A DNA stretch of 64,000 bases from Herbiconiux moechotypicola (GTDB lineage: Bacteria; Actinomycetota; Actinomycetes; Actinomycetales; Microbacteriaceae): the NCBI RefSeq assembly GCF_024979255.1, contig NZ_JANLCN010000015.1, positions 40,750-104,749 of the forward strand, in the 5' to 3' direction. A model generated the notes under the pieces. The model saw only the letters and a program-made list of their open reading frames with translations, had not been told where the DNA came from and searched no databases. Below are positions 8,702 to 22,382 of the stretch, one piece after another. How positions within the stretch are numbered: the stretch's first letter is position 1; the number at the start of each line of letters is the position of its first letter. Both the position numbers and the translations under genes were made by a program.

Positions 8702-9991
8702 TCAGTCGGCGTAGACCTCGTCGACCAGGTCGAGCGCGATCGTCGAGGCCGGGGCGCGGCCGTCGGCGGCCGGAGCGACGTTGGCCCACACCACGAGCGT
8801 CACGTCGTTCACCGGGTCGTAGCCCATGAACGAGTTGTAGCCGGGCAGCTCCCCGGTGTGACCGAAGAACGGACCGAGCCTGGCCAGGCCCCATCCGTAT
8901 CCCGCGGCCGGGGCGCCGGCCGTGTCGGGGCTCGCCTCGGTGGTGGGCGCGATGCTGTCGAGCCGGGCCTGCTGCAGCTCGGGATCGAGCAGGGCGACGG
9001 GGGTGCCGGGCTTGCCGCCGAGCGCCTCGACCCAGTCGGCCAGGTCGGTGGCCGTCGAGATGCCCGCCCCCGCCGACCAGGCCCACGACGGATTGTCGAC
9101 GGTGCTGTCGTTCGGCTGGAGCGTGCCGGCCTCGGCGGCGGCGAAGAGGTCGGCGGGCAGGGCCGGGTTCGACATCGTGCCCACGTTGGTCCACCAGTAG
9201 TAGCCGTCCGAGCGCGGTTCGGGCAGCTGGGCGTCGTCGAGGGCGGGGAGCGAGGTCTCGTCGAGTCCGAGCGGGCCGAACAGCCTGTTCTCGAAGATCT
9301 GCGGCAACGGCTTGCCGTCGAGCTGCTCGGCGATGAGTCCGAGCAGCACGGTGTTCGTGTTGGAGTAGTGCCAGCCCTCGCCCGGCGCGAAGTAGGGCGG
9401 CAGGGAGAGACCGATGGCCACGAGCTCTTCGGGGTTCCAGACCCGCTCCGGCTCGTCGTCCATGGCCGCGTTGAGCTCGTAGGTCTCGGTGTAGTTGAAC
9501 AGTCCGCTGCGCATCGTGAGGAGCTGCTCGATGGTGATGTTCTCGCCGTTCGGCACGTCGGGGCGGTAGAGCGATACCGGGTCGTCGAGGGCGATGCGGC
9601 CCTCGCCGACGAGCTGCAGGATGACGGTGCCGGTCCACGTCTTGGTGTTCGACCCCACCCGGATGTGGTCATCGATCGAGACGGGGGTGTCGCCGCCGCG
9701 GGTGGTGGTGCCGAAGGTCGCGGTCACCTCGCCCTCCGGCGTGCGCAGCAGCAGGGCGGCGCCCGCCTGCCCGAGGTCTTCTGCGGTCGACTCGAACAGC
9801 GAGACCAGGCCGTCCCGGTCGAGGGGCGCCAGCGTCTGGTAGACGCGCGCCGCGTCGCCGCCGGCGGTGGCGGACGGTGTGGGCACAGCGCTGCTCGAGG
9901 TGGGCGTACCCACGGTGCACCCCGCGAGGAGGAGTGCGGACACGGGGAGCACCAGGAGGGGGTGCGCTGCGGTGAGGGCGCGTCTGATCAC
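8702..9991 (-). CDS. Serine hydrolase lipoprotein, beta-lactamase/D,D-peptidase (class C) fold
   Basis: A 429-residue exported lipoprotein (LLLAGC, Cys25). The SxxK motif is S114-N-T-K117, the YxN motif Y209-S-N211, and the third box is HTGELPG (GHTGELPGYNS). It has the same architecture as the protein at 1053-2270 but the two are clearly diverged. The start is GTG 9991 with a weak GGTGGG upstream. The substrate is unknown; peptidoglycan D,D-peptides or esters are the family norm. A promoter for the divergent decarboxylase operon must share the 117-bp spacer. Confidence 0.88.
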   Translation of the reverse strand: MIRRALTAAHPLLVLPVSALLLAGCTVGTPTSSSAVPTPSATAGGDAARVYQTLAPLDRDGLVSLFESTAEDLGQAGAALLLRTPEGEVTATFGTTTRGGDTPVSIDDHIRVGSNTKTWTGTVILQLVGEGRIALDDPVSLYRPDVPNGENITIEQLLTMRSGLFNYTETYELNAAMDDEPERVWNPEELVAIGLSLPPYFAPGEGWHYSNTNTVLLGLIAEQLDGKPLPQIFENRLFGPLGLDETSLPALDDAQLPEPRSDGYYWWTNVGTMSNPALPADLFAAAEAGTLQPNDSTVDNPSWAWSAGAGISTATDLADWVEALGGKPGTPVALLDPELQQARLDSIAPTTEASPDTAGAPAAGYGWGLARLGPFFGHTGELPGYNSFMGYDPVNDVTLVVWANVAPAADGRAPASTIALDLVDEVYAD

Positions 9992-10108
9992 CCCACCACG
10001 CTCCCATCCGGCCGGGATGCGCGGAATAGACCCAGGTCCCCAGGCGCGGAGAAGGGATGCTGGGGTTCGGCGCTCCGGCTGGGTATCGTATGGTCACCGG
10101 AGGTGCCG

Positions 10109-11542
10109 ATGACCGCACAGAACTCGAGCGCAGCGACGACCGTCGCCGCCGCGCGGATGCACGAGGTGACCGAGGAGAACCGCGACATCGTCGACCGGGT
10201 GCTCGACTACTCGCGGCAGCGGCTGCTCATGGTCGACACCCCACTCGACAAGCCCCAGAGCGCCACCGAGCTGAGCCGTCTGGCGGGGGCGACCGTCACC
10301 GAGCAGGGCATCGGCGCGGCGAAGGCGCTGTCGATCTTCGAGCACATCCTGGCCCCGGCCTGCATCACCACCGACGACCCGCGGTACCTCTCGTTCATCC
10401 CGAGCGCGCCCTCGAAGGCCGCCGCCGCGTTCGACGTGGTGGTGTCGGCGAGCGCTCTCTACGGCGGCTCGTGGCTCGAGGGCGCGGGAGCGGTGCACGC
10501 CGAGAACGAGGTACTGCGCTGGCTCGCCGCCGAGTTCGGCATGCCCGCCGGTGCGGGCGGCGTGTTCGTGCAGGGCGGCACGCTCGGCAACCTGTCGGCC
10601 CTGGTCGCGGCCCGCGAGGCGGCCCGCGATCGGGCTCGTGAGGCGGGCGGCCCGCTGCCCGAGCGCTGGCGGGTGGTCTGCAGTGCGGAGGCGCACTCCT
10701 CGATCGCCTCGGCCGCGCGGGTGATGGACGTGGAGGTGGTGGCGGTGCCGGTCGACGCCGACGGCACGCTGCGCGGCCCGGCCGTGCGCGCCGCGCTGGA
10801 GGAGCACGGCGGCAGCGTGTTCGCCGTGGTCGCCACGGCGGGCACCACCAACTTCGGCATCGTCGACGACCTCGCCGGTGTCGGCGAGGCGGCGGCCGCG
10901 CACGGTGTCTGGTTCCACGTCGACGGGGCCTACGGGCTGTCGGCGATGCTGTCCCCGGAAGCCCGGCCGAGGTTCGCCGGCGTGGAGCGGGCGGACTCGC
11001 TCGTGGTCGACCCGCACAAGTGGCTGTTCGCCCCCTTCGACGCCTGCGCCCTGCTCTACCGCGACCCCGAGCTGGGCCGCCGGGCGCACACCCAGCACGC
11101 CGACTACCTCGACACCCTCACCGAGACGACCGACTGGAGCCCCTCTGACTTCGCGGCGCACCTCACCAGGCGCCCGCGCGGGCTGCCGCTGTGGTTCTCG
11201 CTCGCCAGCTACGGGGCTGCGGCATACCGCGAGGCCATCACCGCCTCACTCGTGCTGGCCCGCGAGGCGGCCGAGCTCATCCGTGAGCGACCCGGATTCG
11301 AGCTGGTGCGCGACCCGCAGCTCTCGGTGGTGGTGTTCGAACGGGTCGGCTGGTCGAAGGCCGACTACTCCGCCTGGTCGGCGAGACTGCTCGACGAGCA
11401 GCTCGCTTTCGTCACCCCGAGCGCCCACCACGGCAGGGCGAACGCCCGGTTCGCCATCGTCAACCCGCGCACGACGCTCGCCGACCTGGTGCTCATCCTC
11501 GACACCATGGACGCCCACGGCACCGCCGGGGGACAGTCGTGA
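10109..11542 (+). CDS. PLP-dependent decarboxylase, group II (aromatic-L-amino-acid/glutamate decarboxylase-like)
   Basis: A 477-residue fold-type I PLP enzyme. K304 in DPHKWLFAPF is the Schiff-base lysine, H196 (SAEAHSS) the residue that stacks on the cofactor, and D272 in HVDGAYG binds the ring nitrogen. FVQGGTLGNLSAL is the phosphate-binding turn. Substrates of the family range from aromatic amino acids to glutamate and diaminobutyrate, and the specificity is not readable here. ACCGGAGG precedes ATG 10109. It is the first gene of a four-gene coupled operon with an agmatine-deiminase-like enzyme, an amidase and a permease, so an amine-forming step on a basic amino acid is an attractive but unproven guess. 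Confidence 0.88.
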   Translation: MTAQNSSAATTVAAARMHEVTEENRDIVDRVLDYSRQRLLMVDTPLDKPQSATELSRLAGATVTEQGIGAAKALSIFEHILAPACITTDDPRYLSFIPSAPSKAAAAFDVVVSASALYGGSWLEGAGAVHAENEVLRWLAAEFGMPAGAGGVFVQGGTLGNLSALVAAREAARDRAREAGGPLPERWRVVCSAEAHSSIASAARVMDVEVVAVPVDADGTLRGPAVRAALEEHGGSVFAVVATAGTTNFGIVDDLAGVGEAAAAHGVWFHVDGAYGLSAMLSPEARPRFAGVERADSLVVDPHKWLFAPFDACALLYRDPELGRRAHTQHADYLDTLTETTDWSPSDFAAHLTRRPRGLPLWFSLASYGAAAYREAITASLVLAREAAELIRERPGFELVRDPQLSVVVFERVGWSKADYSAWSARLLDEQLAFVTPSAHHGRANARFAIVNPRTTLADLVLILDTMDAHGTAGGQS

Positions 11543-12609
11543 CCTGGCGCATGCCCGTCGAGGGCGCACCGCACGAGCGCACCTGGATGACCTTCCCGCG
11601 CGTCGGAGAGACCCTCGGGCGCACGCCCGCCGAGACGGAGGGCGGCTACGCCGCGTGGGCCGCCGTGGCCAACGCGGTCGCCGGCTTCGAGCCGCTCTCG
11701 ATGCTCGTCGACCCCTCCGAGACGGCCCGAGCCCGGTCGCTGCTCGACGGGGCGATCGACCTCGTCGAGACCCCCGTCGACGAGTTCTGGATGCGCGACT
11801 CGGGCCCCACCTTCGTGCTCGACGCCGAGAGGCCGGGAGCGCTCGGCGCGGTCGACTGGATCTTCAACGGCTGGGGCGCCCCCGCCTGGGCCGAGTGGCA
11901 GAAGTCGGCGAGGCACGGAGCCTTCGTGGCGGACGCGGTCGGTGCCGAGCTCGTGAGCTCGCTGCTCGTGAACGAGGGCGGGGGCATCCACGTCGACGGC
12001 GAAGGCACGGTGCTGCTCACCGAGACGGTGCAGCTCGACCCGCGCCGCAACCCGTTCGCCGACCGGGGGCGCGTGGAGGCCGAGATGCTCCGCACCCTCG
12101 GCACCCACCACCTGGTGTGGCTGCCCCGCGGGCTCACCCGTGACTACGACGATTTCGGCACCAACGGTCACGTCGACATCGTGGCGGCGATCCCCTCGCC
12201 CGGGCGGCTGCTGCTGCACGCGCAGCCCGACCCCGCGCATCCCGACCACCTCGTGGTGCAGCAGCTGCGCGAGGTGCTCGCCGGCCAGACGGATGCAGCC
12301 GGCCGCGCCTTCGAGATCGTCGAGCTGCCCGCACCGGCCACGCTGACCGACGAGCACGGGCCGGTCGACTGGAGCTACGTCAACCACTACGTGCTGAACG
12401 GCGCGGTGATCGCGTGCGGCTTCGGCGACCCGGTGGCGGATGCGCGGGCGGCGTCGATCCTGGCCGAGGAGTACCCGGGTCGTGAGGTGGTGACGGTCGA
12501 CGCGCGCGAGATCTTCGCGCGCGGCGGGGGCATCCACTGCATCACGCAGCAGCAACCCGCGCTGCCCGAGCTGCCCGCGCGCGAGGCGGGGACGGGCGCC
12601 GGCGCATGA
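11539..12609 (+). CDS. Agmatine deiminase / peptidylarginine-deiminase family protein
   Basis: A 356-residue guanidino-group hydrolase of the PAD_porph family. The catalytic residues are in place: C334 (GGGIHCITQQQP), H211 (GTNGHVD), D87 (WMRDSGP) and E146 (NEGGGIHVDG). Agmatine deiminases convert agmatine to N-carbamoylputrescine and ammonia; other members act on different guanidines, so agmatine is the likely but not certain substrate. GTG 11539 overlaps the decarboxylase stop by 4 bp, and its own stop overlaps the amidase start by 4 bp. This indicates strict translational coupling. Confidence 0.88.
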   Translation: MTWRMPVEGAPHERTWMTFPRVGETLGRTPAETEGGYAAWAAVANAVAGFEPLSMLVDPSETARARSLLDGAIDLVETPVDEFWMRDSGPTFVLDAERPGALGAVDWIFNGWGAPAWAEWQKSARHGAFVADAVGAELVSSLLVNEGGGIHVDGEGTVLLTETVQLDPRRNPFADRGRVEAEMLRTLGTHHLVWLPRGLTRDYDDFGTNGHVDIVAAIPSPGRLLLHAQPDPAHPDHLVVQQLREVLAGQTDAAGRAFEIVELPAPATLTDEHGPVDWSYVNHYVLNGAVIACGFGDPVADARAASILAEEYPGREVVTVDAREIFARGGGIHCITQQQPALPELPAREAGTGAGA

Positions 12610-14311
12610 GCTTCGACGTCGTGGAGGCGCCGATCGCGGTGCTCCGCTCTGCGCTGGAGGAGGGCCGCACCACGAGCGTCGAGCTCGTGAACGCCTACCT
12701 CGCCAGAATCGAGGCCTACGACCGCGGGGGGCCGCGGCTGAACGCCCTGGTCGAACTGAACCCCGGAGCGCTCGACGAGGCACGCGCCTCCGACGCGCGG
12801 CGGGCAGCGGATCCTGTGCTCGGGCCGCTGGACGGCATCCCGTACACCGCGAAGGACAGCTACCTCGTGCGAGGCCTCACGGCGGCGGCCGGCAGCCCGG
12901 CCTTCGCAGGCCTGCGGGCACAGCGCGACGCCTTCACCGTGGAGCGGCTGCGCGCCGGCGGTGCGATCTGCCTCGGCCTCACCAACATGCCGCCGATGGC
13001 CAACGGAGGCATGCAGCGCGGACTCTACGGGCGCGCCGAGAGCCCCTACAGCGCCGGGTACCTCACCTCGGCCTTCGCCTCGGGGTCGTCCAACGGATCG
13101 GGCACGGCCACCGCCGCGAGCTTCGCGGCCTTCGGCCTGGCCGAGGAGACCTGGTCGAGCGGCCGGGCGCCGGCCACCAACAACGCGCTCTGCGCCTACA
13201 CGCCGTCGCGCGGGGTCATCTCGGTGCGCGGCAACTGGCCTCTCGTGCCCACGATGGATGTCGTGGTGCCGCACGCCCGCACGGTCGCCGACCTGCTCGA
13301 GGTGCTCGACGTCGTGGTCGACGACGACCCGGATGCGCGGGGCGACTTCTGGCGGTCGCAGCCGTGGGTCGAGATCCCGGCCGCGTCGAGCATCCGGCCG
13401 CCGTCGTTCCCGGCGCTGGCCCCGGCCAGCGACGACCATGCGCAGGCCGCCCTTGCCGGCGTGCGGTTCGGGGTGCCGCGCATGTATCTCGGCACCGACG
13501 AGCACGCGGGTACGGGCACCGGGATCGGCGGACCGACGGGGGAGCGGATCGTTCCGCGGCCGAGCTCGCTCGAGCTGTTCGGGCGGGTGCGCCGGGTGCT
13601 CGAGGCGGCGGGTGCGGAGGTCGTGGAAGTCGGCTTCCCCGCGGTGACGAACTACGAGGGCGACCGGGCCGGCGCGCCCACGATCGCGACGAGGGGCTTG
13701 GTGTCTCCGGAGTTCCTGAAGCGCGAGATCGTCGACCTCTCGGCGTGGGCGTGGGACGACTTCCTCGCCGCCAACGGCGATCCCGCCCTCTCGACGCTCG
13801 TCGGAGTCGACGGCTCGGCGATCTTCCCGCATCCGGCCGGCGCGCTGCCCGACCGGTACACCGGCTTCGACGACGACATCGCGGGCTACCCCGAGCAGGT
13901 GCGCGAGCATCCGTACTCCGCGTTCACCGACATCCCCGCCCTCGCCGACGGCGTGCGGGGCCTCGAACGCACGAGGGAGCTCGACCTGGAGGAGTGGATG
14001 GACGACCTCGGGCTCGACGCCGTGCTCTTCCCCGCCGTGGCCGACGTCGGGCCGGCCGACATGGACGTGAACCCGGAATCGGCCGACGCCGGGTGGCGCA
14101 ACGGGGTGTGGGTGGCGAACGGCAACCTCGCGGTGCGGCACCTCGGCATCCCGACCGTCACCGTACCGATGGGGGAGATGGCCGACATCGGCATGCCCAT
14201 CGGGGTCACGCTCGCGGGGCCGGCCTACTCCGACGTGCTGCTGCTCCGGCTGGCCGCGGCCCTCGAACGACTGCACCCTGCGCGCACCGAGCCGCCGCGC
14301 ACCCCGCGGCT

Positions 14312-14315
<4 letters not shown>
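12606..14315 (+). CDS. Amidase signature family hydrolase
   Basis: A 569-residue amidase with a Ser-cisSer-Lys triad recognisable as K83 (YTAKDSY), S162 (ASGSSNGSG) and S185 (ETWSSGRAPA, matching the usual DTGGSIRxPA). The Gly-rich loop deviates from the canonical GGSSGGS, so this is a divergent member. It has no signal peptide and should be cytoplasmic. Its place directly after the deiminase suggests it could hydrolyse the carbamoyl- or acyl-amine made upstream. Known N-carbamoylputrescine amidases belong to the nitrilase family, so this would be a different enzyme type; that role is inference. Confidence 0.87.
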
Positions 14316-18576
<4,261 letters not shown>

Positions 18577-18612
18577 TCGTCTCTCGACTGACCGTCTCGC
18601 TCCTGATCGCCT

Positions 18613-19059
18613 CTACCGGAGTCGTACCCGCACCTTGTTGAGCGGCTTCTGTGTGGCCGGCGGATGGCGCAGCAGGCGCACCGAGGAGTGGGCGTAGGCG
18701 GTCGCGATCAGGCCGTCGAACAGGAGTCCGCTGACGGCCTGGGCGGGATGCGCAGCGCTCAATCCGGTCAGGGCGAAGACCACGCCGGTCACGGTGAAGA
18801 CGGCGAACAGGCTCGCCACCACGAACCCGGCGGTGGGCCGCGAGGTCATCCGCCACCAGGCCCGAGGGGGCAGCAGCGGTTCGTCTCGACCGCGGAACGA
18901 GCGGGTGCCGACGGCGAACACCAGCACGAAGAAGGCATTGCCCAGCACTTCGGCGACCACCCAGGGAGTCGCGCGGAGAAGGGTGTTGACGAGGAAGATC
19001 GCAACCACGGCACCGACGATGTAGAGCAGCTTCCAGCCGGTCTTGACGATGCGGGGCAC
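18613..19059 (-). CDS. Small four-helix membrane protein, unknown function
   Basis: A 148-residue protein beginning at GTG 19059 (PRIVKTGWKLLYIVGAVVAI). Hydrophobic segments lie at about 10-27, 33-52, 75-96 and 107-125, and the tail is strongly basic (KPLNKVRVRLR). No domain was recognised and no good ribosome site is visible, so the start is uncertain; a longer reading upstream would overlap the sigma factor gene and is unlikely. It diverges from the ECF sigma gene, separated by 72 bp, and could belong to its regulon, but nothing in the sequence proves it. Confidence 0.6.
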   Translation of the reverse strand: MPRIVKTGWKLLYIVGAVVAIFLVNTLLRATPWVVAEVLGNAFFVLVFAVGTRSFRGRDEPLLPPRAWWRMTSRPTAGFVVASLFAVFTVTGVVFALTGLSAAHPAQAVSGLLFDGLIATAYAHSSVRLLRHPPATQKPLNKVRVRLR

Positions 19060-19131
19060 GGGGTGATCGTAGCGGCGGATGCGGGTGGGGTGTCCCCATT
19101 CGACGGGTGTTGGACATACCAGGATGTGAGT

Positions 19132-19752
19132 ATGGATTCCGGGGATGAGATCGCGGTGGCCGATGAGGCGGACGCGGTGTTGTGGGGGCGGTGCCTCGAC
19201 GGGGACGGCGAGGCGATGGCGATGCTGTTCGACCGGCATGAGCGGCGCCTTTTTCGCGCGGCGCTGAGGGATGCGAGTACGGTGCACGACGCGGAGGACA
19301 TCGTGTCGACGGTGTTCCTGGAGCTGTGGCGGTCACGGGCACGGGTGCGGGTGGTCGACGGTTCGCTGCTGCCCTGGCTGCTCGTGACGTGCGCCAACGT
19401 GTCGCGCAATGTGGCCCGCAGTCGGCGCCGCTACCGCACGCTGCTGGCGAAACTGCCACCCGACGAGCACGAGCCCGACCCGGCCGACGGGGCGCTCGAC
19501 GCCATCGAGGCGCTCCAGCGCGACCGGCGGGTGGCCGCCGCGCTCCGGGAGCTGCGGCCGGCCGACCGGCAGATCCTGGTGCTGTCGGCGGTGGAGGGAC
19601 TCTCGCTCGCCGAGTGCGCGTCGGCGCTCGGCATCGGCCACGACGCTGCCAAAGCACGGCTGACCCGGGCGCGGCGACGCGCCAAGAGCCTGCTGACCGA
19701 GAGCATGGGCGACCCTTTCGTCGCCGTGCGGATGGAGGAGACACGAGCATGA
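19132..19752 (+). CDS. ECF-type RNA polymerase sigma factor
   Basis: A 206-residue sigma factor. Region 2 lies at about 25-95 (AMLFDRHERRLFRAALR, VHDAEDIVSTVFLELWRSR) and region 4 at about 135-190 (ALRELRPADRQILVLSAVEGLSLAECASALGI, then DAAKARLTRARRRAK). It is compact, as ECF factors are, with no region 1 or 3. Its stop overlaps the next gene by ATGA, so the partner is translationally coupled. The usual anti-sigma would carry a zinc-finger (HxxxCxxC) domain; the coupled protein lacks one. No SD-like sequence stands out at ATG 19132. Confidence 0.9.
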   Translation: MDSGDEIAVADEADAVLWGRCLDGDGEAMAMLFDRHERRLFRAALRDASTVHDAEDIVSTVFLELWRSRARVRVVDGSLLPWLLVTCANVSRNVARSRRRYRTLLAKLPPDEHEPDPADGALDAIEALQRDRRVAAALRELRPADRQILVLSAVEGLSLAECASALGIGHDAAKARLTRARRRAKSLLTESMGDPFVAVRMEETRA

Positions 19753-20651
19753 GCATCCCCGAATTCGACCTCCGCCGCCGCGCCGCGGTGCGGCGGATGC
19801 TCGCCGACACGGTGTCGGCGCCCCGCCGCGCGCGGCGTGTCCCCTGGGCGGGCTTCGCCGCCTTCGTGCTCGCGGGCCTCCTGGCGGGCGGCGCCGTGAC
19901 GGCGGCGTCGGCGAGTTTTGGCCCGAGCACCGTCGTGGGTTCCGTCTCAGGCGAACCCGTCGATCCGGCCGAGGGTCTCGACGGCATGCCCGCACTTGTG
20001 GGCACACCACCCGGCGCGCCCATCCCGGTGCTCGTCGGCGGTGCGCAGTCGGTGATCATCGAGGCCGACGGCAGCTCGCTCTACCCGGCGCCGGAGGGTT
20101 CGGGATGGACGGCGGTCATTCCGCTGGCACCACCAGAACGGGCCACCCACATGCGCGTCGCGACCCAGTGCCTCACACCAGGAGCGGTTCGCGCGGGGCA
20201 GAACGCCGACGGCAACAACGGGTCATCGACGTGCGGAGGGCCGTGGGAGGGGCCGGTCACCGGCCCGCGCACCGGCCAGGACGAGCCGCTCTCCGACGGC
20301 CTCATCTACTACGTCGACCTCGACCCCGGCACGAGCGTCGTGCTCACGTTCGAGTTCCTGCTGCATGTCGAGACCACGTGGGGTGTGAACGCCCGGGGCG
20401 AGACCTACGGCACCTACAAGGAGGGCGCCGGCGAACCCGATCTTCTGTCGGCGAGTGGCACGAACGGCGCCCGCGGTTACGTGCGCCGAAGCGAGCTCGC
20501 ATTCGTCGACGGCACCGCCGCGATGGAAGGCTTCCGCAGCTTCGACGACGTGACCCGCTGGCAAGAGGAGACCGCCGGGAGGACCTACCTCGTGCCAGTG
20601 TACGAGTCCGACGGCGTGACCGTCATCGGCGAGATGCAAGTGGGCGGATGA
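19749..20651 (+). CDS. Single-pass membrane protein coupled to the ECF sigma factor, unknown function
   Basis: A 300-residue protein with a basic cytoplasmic N-terminus (about 1-32, EFDLRRRAAVRRMLADTV), one transmembrane helix at about 33-55 and a large extracellular region. The outside part contains two cysteines (ATQCLTPG, SSTCGGPW) that could pair, and an acidic/aromatic C-terminal region. The topology is that of an anti-sigma factor, but the 32-residue inner segment has no zinc-binding anti-sigma motif. It may be a minimal anti-sigma, a sensor or simply a target of the sigma factor. It starts inside the sigma factor stop codon (ATGA). Confidence 0.75.
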   Translation: MSIPEFDLRRRAAVRRMLADTVSAPRRARRVPWAGFAAFVLAGLLAGGAVTAASASFGPSTVVGSVSGEPVDPAEGLDGMPALVGTPPGAPIPVLVGGAQSVIIEADGSSLYPAPEGSGWTAVIPLAPPERATHMRVATQCLTPGAVRAGQNADGNNGSSTCGGPWEGPVTGPRTGQDEPLSDGLIYYVDLDPGTSVVLTFEFLLHVETTWGVNARGETYGTYKEGAGEPDLLSASGTNGARGYVRRSELAFVDGTAAMEGFRSFDDVTRWQEETAGRTYLVPVYESDGVTVIGEMQVGG

Positions 20652-20667
20652 GCCCGCCCGGATCGCG

Positions 20668-21153
20668 TCAGACCGTCGCCTGCGGCAGCACCCGCTCGAA
20701 GGCGTCGAGGCTGATGCCCTGGTCGAGCACGTGCTTCGACCACTCGCGGGCCGTGTGCAGAGAGTGGTCGCGGTAGTTGCCGCACTCGCGCGCGGTGACG
20801 GCCGGCACATCCGACTCGACGGCCTCGAACGCGATGAACCGCAGGCTCGCGTCGAGCGCGGCCACCACGTCGGCCACCTCGGGCTCGCCCCACATGAGCA
20901 GGTGGAACCCGGTGCGGCAGCCGAACGGCGAGATGTCGATGACGCCGTCGATGCGGTCGCGCAGCAGCCCGGCGAGCAGGTGCTCGAGGGTGTGGATGCC
21001 CGCGGTCGGTATCTCCTGCACGTTCGGCTGGGTGAGGCGCACGTCGAAGTTCGTGACCGTGCCGCCGCCCGGGCCGTGCTCCACCCCGATGCGCCGCACG
21101 TAGGGGGCCAGCACCGCGTTGTGGTCGAGCGTGAAGCTCTCGATCTCCGCCAT
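20668..21153 (-). CDS. luxS: S-ribosylhomocysteine lyase, autoinducer-2 synthase
   Basis: A 161-residue metalloenzyme that splits S-ribosylhomocysteine into homocysteine and DPD, the precursor of AI-2. The metal site is intact: H54 and H58 in HTLEH and C124 in ARECGNY. The catalytic cysteine C79 lies in [10 protein letters not shown]. The gene is the last of a metQ-metN-metI-aminotransferase-luxS series and overlaps the aminotransferase stop by one base (TGATG). This places homocysteine recycling next to methionine uptake. The partner nucleosidase (Pfs/MTAN) is not in the window. Confidence 0.96.
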   Translation of the reverse strand: MAEIESFTLDHNAVLAPYVRRIGVEHGPGGGTVTNFDVRLTQPNVQEIPTAGIHTLEHLLAGLLRDRIDGVIDISPFGCRTGFHLLMWGEPEVADVVAALDASLRFIAFEAVESDVPAVTARECGNYRDHSLHTAREWSKHVLDQGISLDAFERVLPQATV

Positions 21154-22382
21154 CAGTCGTTCTCCTGTCGGGTGGGGCCGGGCGCGACGATCCGCCCGGA
21201 GGTTCTCGTGAACGCGTCGAGGCGCTCGATCAGCTCGTGCAGGGTGGCGTCGTCGCTCACGAGCCCGAGCCGGATGTGCCCGGCGCCACGCGGTCCGAAG
21301 CCTTCACCGGGCGCCACGGCGACCCTGGCCTCCTCGCGCAGCCGCGCCGCGAATCCGATCGCCCCGCCCTCGGCGGCAGCGGCCTCGGGCAGCCGCACCC
21401 ACACGAAGAAGGTGCCCTCGGGCTCCACCACGTCCCAGCCCAGGCGTCGCAGGCCCGACACCACGAGGTCGCGCCGGCGCTGGTAGACGCCGACGAGCTC
21501 GCGCGCCGCCGTCTGGTCGCCGCCGAGAGCTGCTGCCGCGGCCTCCTGCGAAGCGCCGAACATGGTGCTGAAGGCCTGCGACTGGTACTTCTTCATGGCC
21601 GTGACGAGCGAGGTGTTGCCGGCCGCGAAGCCGATGCGCCAGCCCGCCATGCTGTAGGTCTTCGAGAGCGTCTGCGCCTCCACGGTCACCGCGAGCTCGC
21701 GGTCGACGGCGAGCGCCGAGAGGGGCGCGCGCCCGTCGAACCCGAGCGAGGAGTAGGCGAAGTCGTGCACGAACGACGCTCCCGTGCGCAGCGAGAAGGC
21801 GATCGCCTCCTCGAACGCGGCCGGGGTGGCGAGCGCACCCGTGGGATTGTTCGGGTAGTTGAGCAGCAGCAGTGCGGCCTCGTCGAGACCGTCGAGCGCG
21901 GCGAAGTCGGGCTGGTAGCCCGGCTCCGACAGAGGCACGGATGCGATGCGCCCGCCCGCGAGATCGGTCGCCGAGGTGTACATGGGGTAGCCGGGATCGG
22001 GCAGCACCACAGTCGTGCCGGGGTCGACCCGGGAGAGCACCGCGGCCATGATGGCCTCGTGCGACCCGTGGAAGACCGCGACCTGCGCATCCGGGTCGAT
22101 CTCGACGCCGTGGTCGTCGCGGTAGCGCAGCGCCACCGCCTCACGGAAGCGGGCCCGGCCGGCGTAAGAGGGATAGCGGTGGTTGGCCGCATCGGCCACC
22201 TCGCGCTGCATCGCCGTCACGATGTGCTCGGGCGTGGGCAGGTCGGGGTTGCCCTTCGAGACGTCGATCATGCGGGGACCCGGCTGGGCGCCGAGCCGCG
22301 CGATCTCGCGGTCCATCTCACCCCAGAAGTTCGGGGGCAGCGCCTGCACGCGGGCGGCGGGTGCGAACTCGACCACCGTCAC
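21153..22382 (-). CDS. PLP-dependent aminotransferase, class I/II
   Basis: A 409-residue fold-type I aminotransferase. The Schiff-base lysine is in [19 protein letters not shown], the pyridine-binding asparagine region in [12 protein letters not shown], and the early [15 protein letters not shown] segment ([16 protein letters not shown]) is typical of aspartate/methionine-type aminotransferases. GTG 22382 overlaps the permease stop (GTGA). In this sulfur-amino-acid operon it could transaminate methionine or its keto acid (KMTB), but a housekeeping aspartate or diaminopimelate role cannot be excluded. Confidence 0.88.
   Translation of the reverse strand: MTVVEFAPAARVQALPPNFWGEMDREIARLGAQPGPRMIDVSKGNPDLPTPEHIVTAMQREVADAANHRYPSYAGRARFREAVALRYRDDHGVEIDPDAQVAVFHGSHEAIMAAVLSRVDPGTTVVLPDPGYPMYTSATDLAGGRIASVPLSEPGYQPDFAALDGLDEAALLLLNYPNNPTGALATPAAFEEAIAFSLRTGASFVHDFAYSSLGFDGRAPLSALAVDRELAVTVEAQTLSKTYSMAGWRIGFAAGNTSLVTAMKKYQSQAFSTMFGASQEAAAAALGGDQTAARELVGVYQRRRDLVVSGLRRLGWDVVEPEGTFFVWVRLPEAAAAEGGAIGFAARLREEARVAVAPGEGFGPRGAGHIRLGLVSDDATLHELIERLDAFTRTSGRIVAPGPTRQEND

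Noticed and set aside
8858..10108. In-frame N-terminal extension of about 417 codons on the decarboxylase
   Set aside because: The extension is antisense to the second serine hydrolase lipoprotein. The real start at 10109 has GGAGG and a normal family N-terminus.
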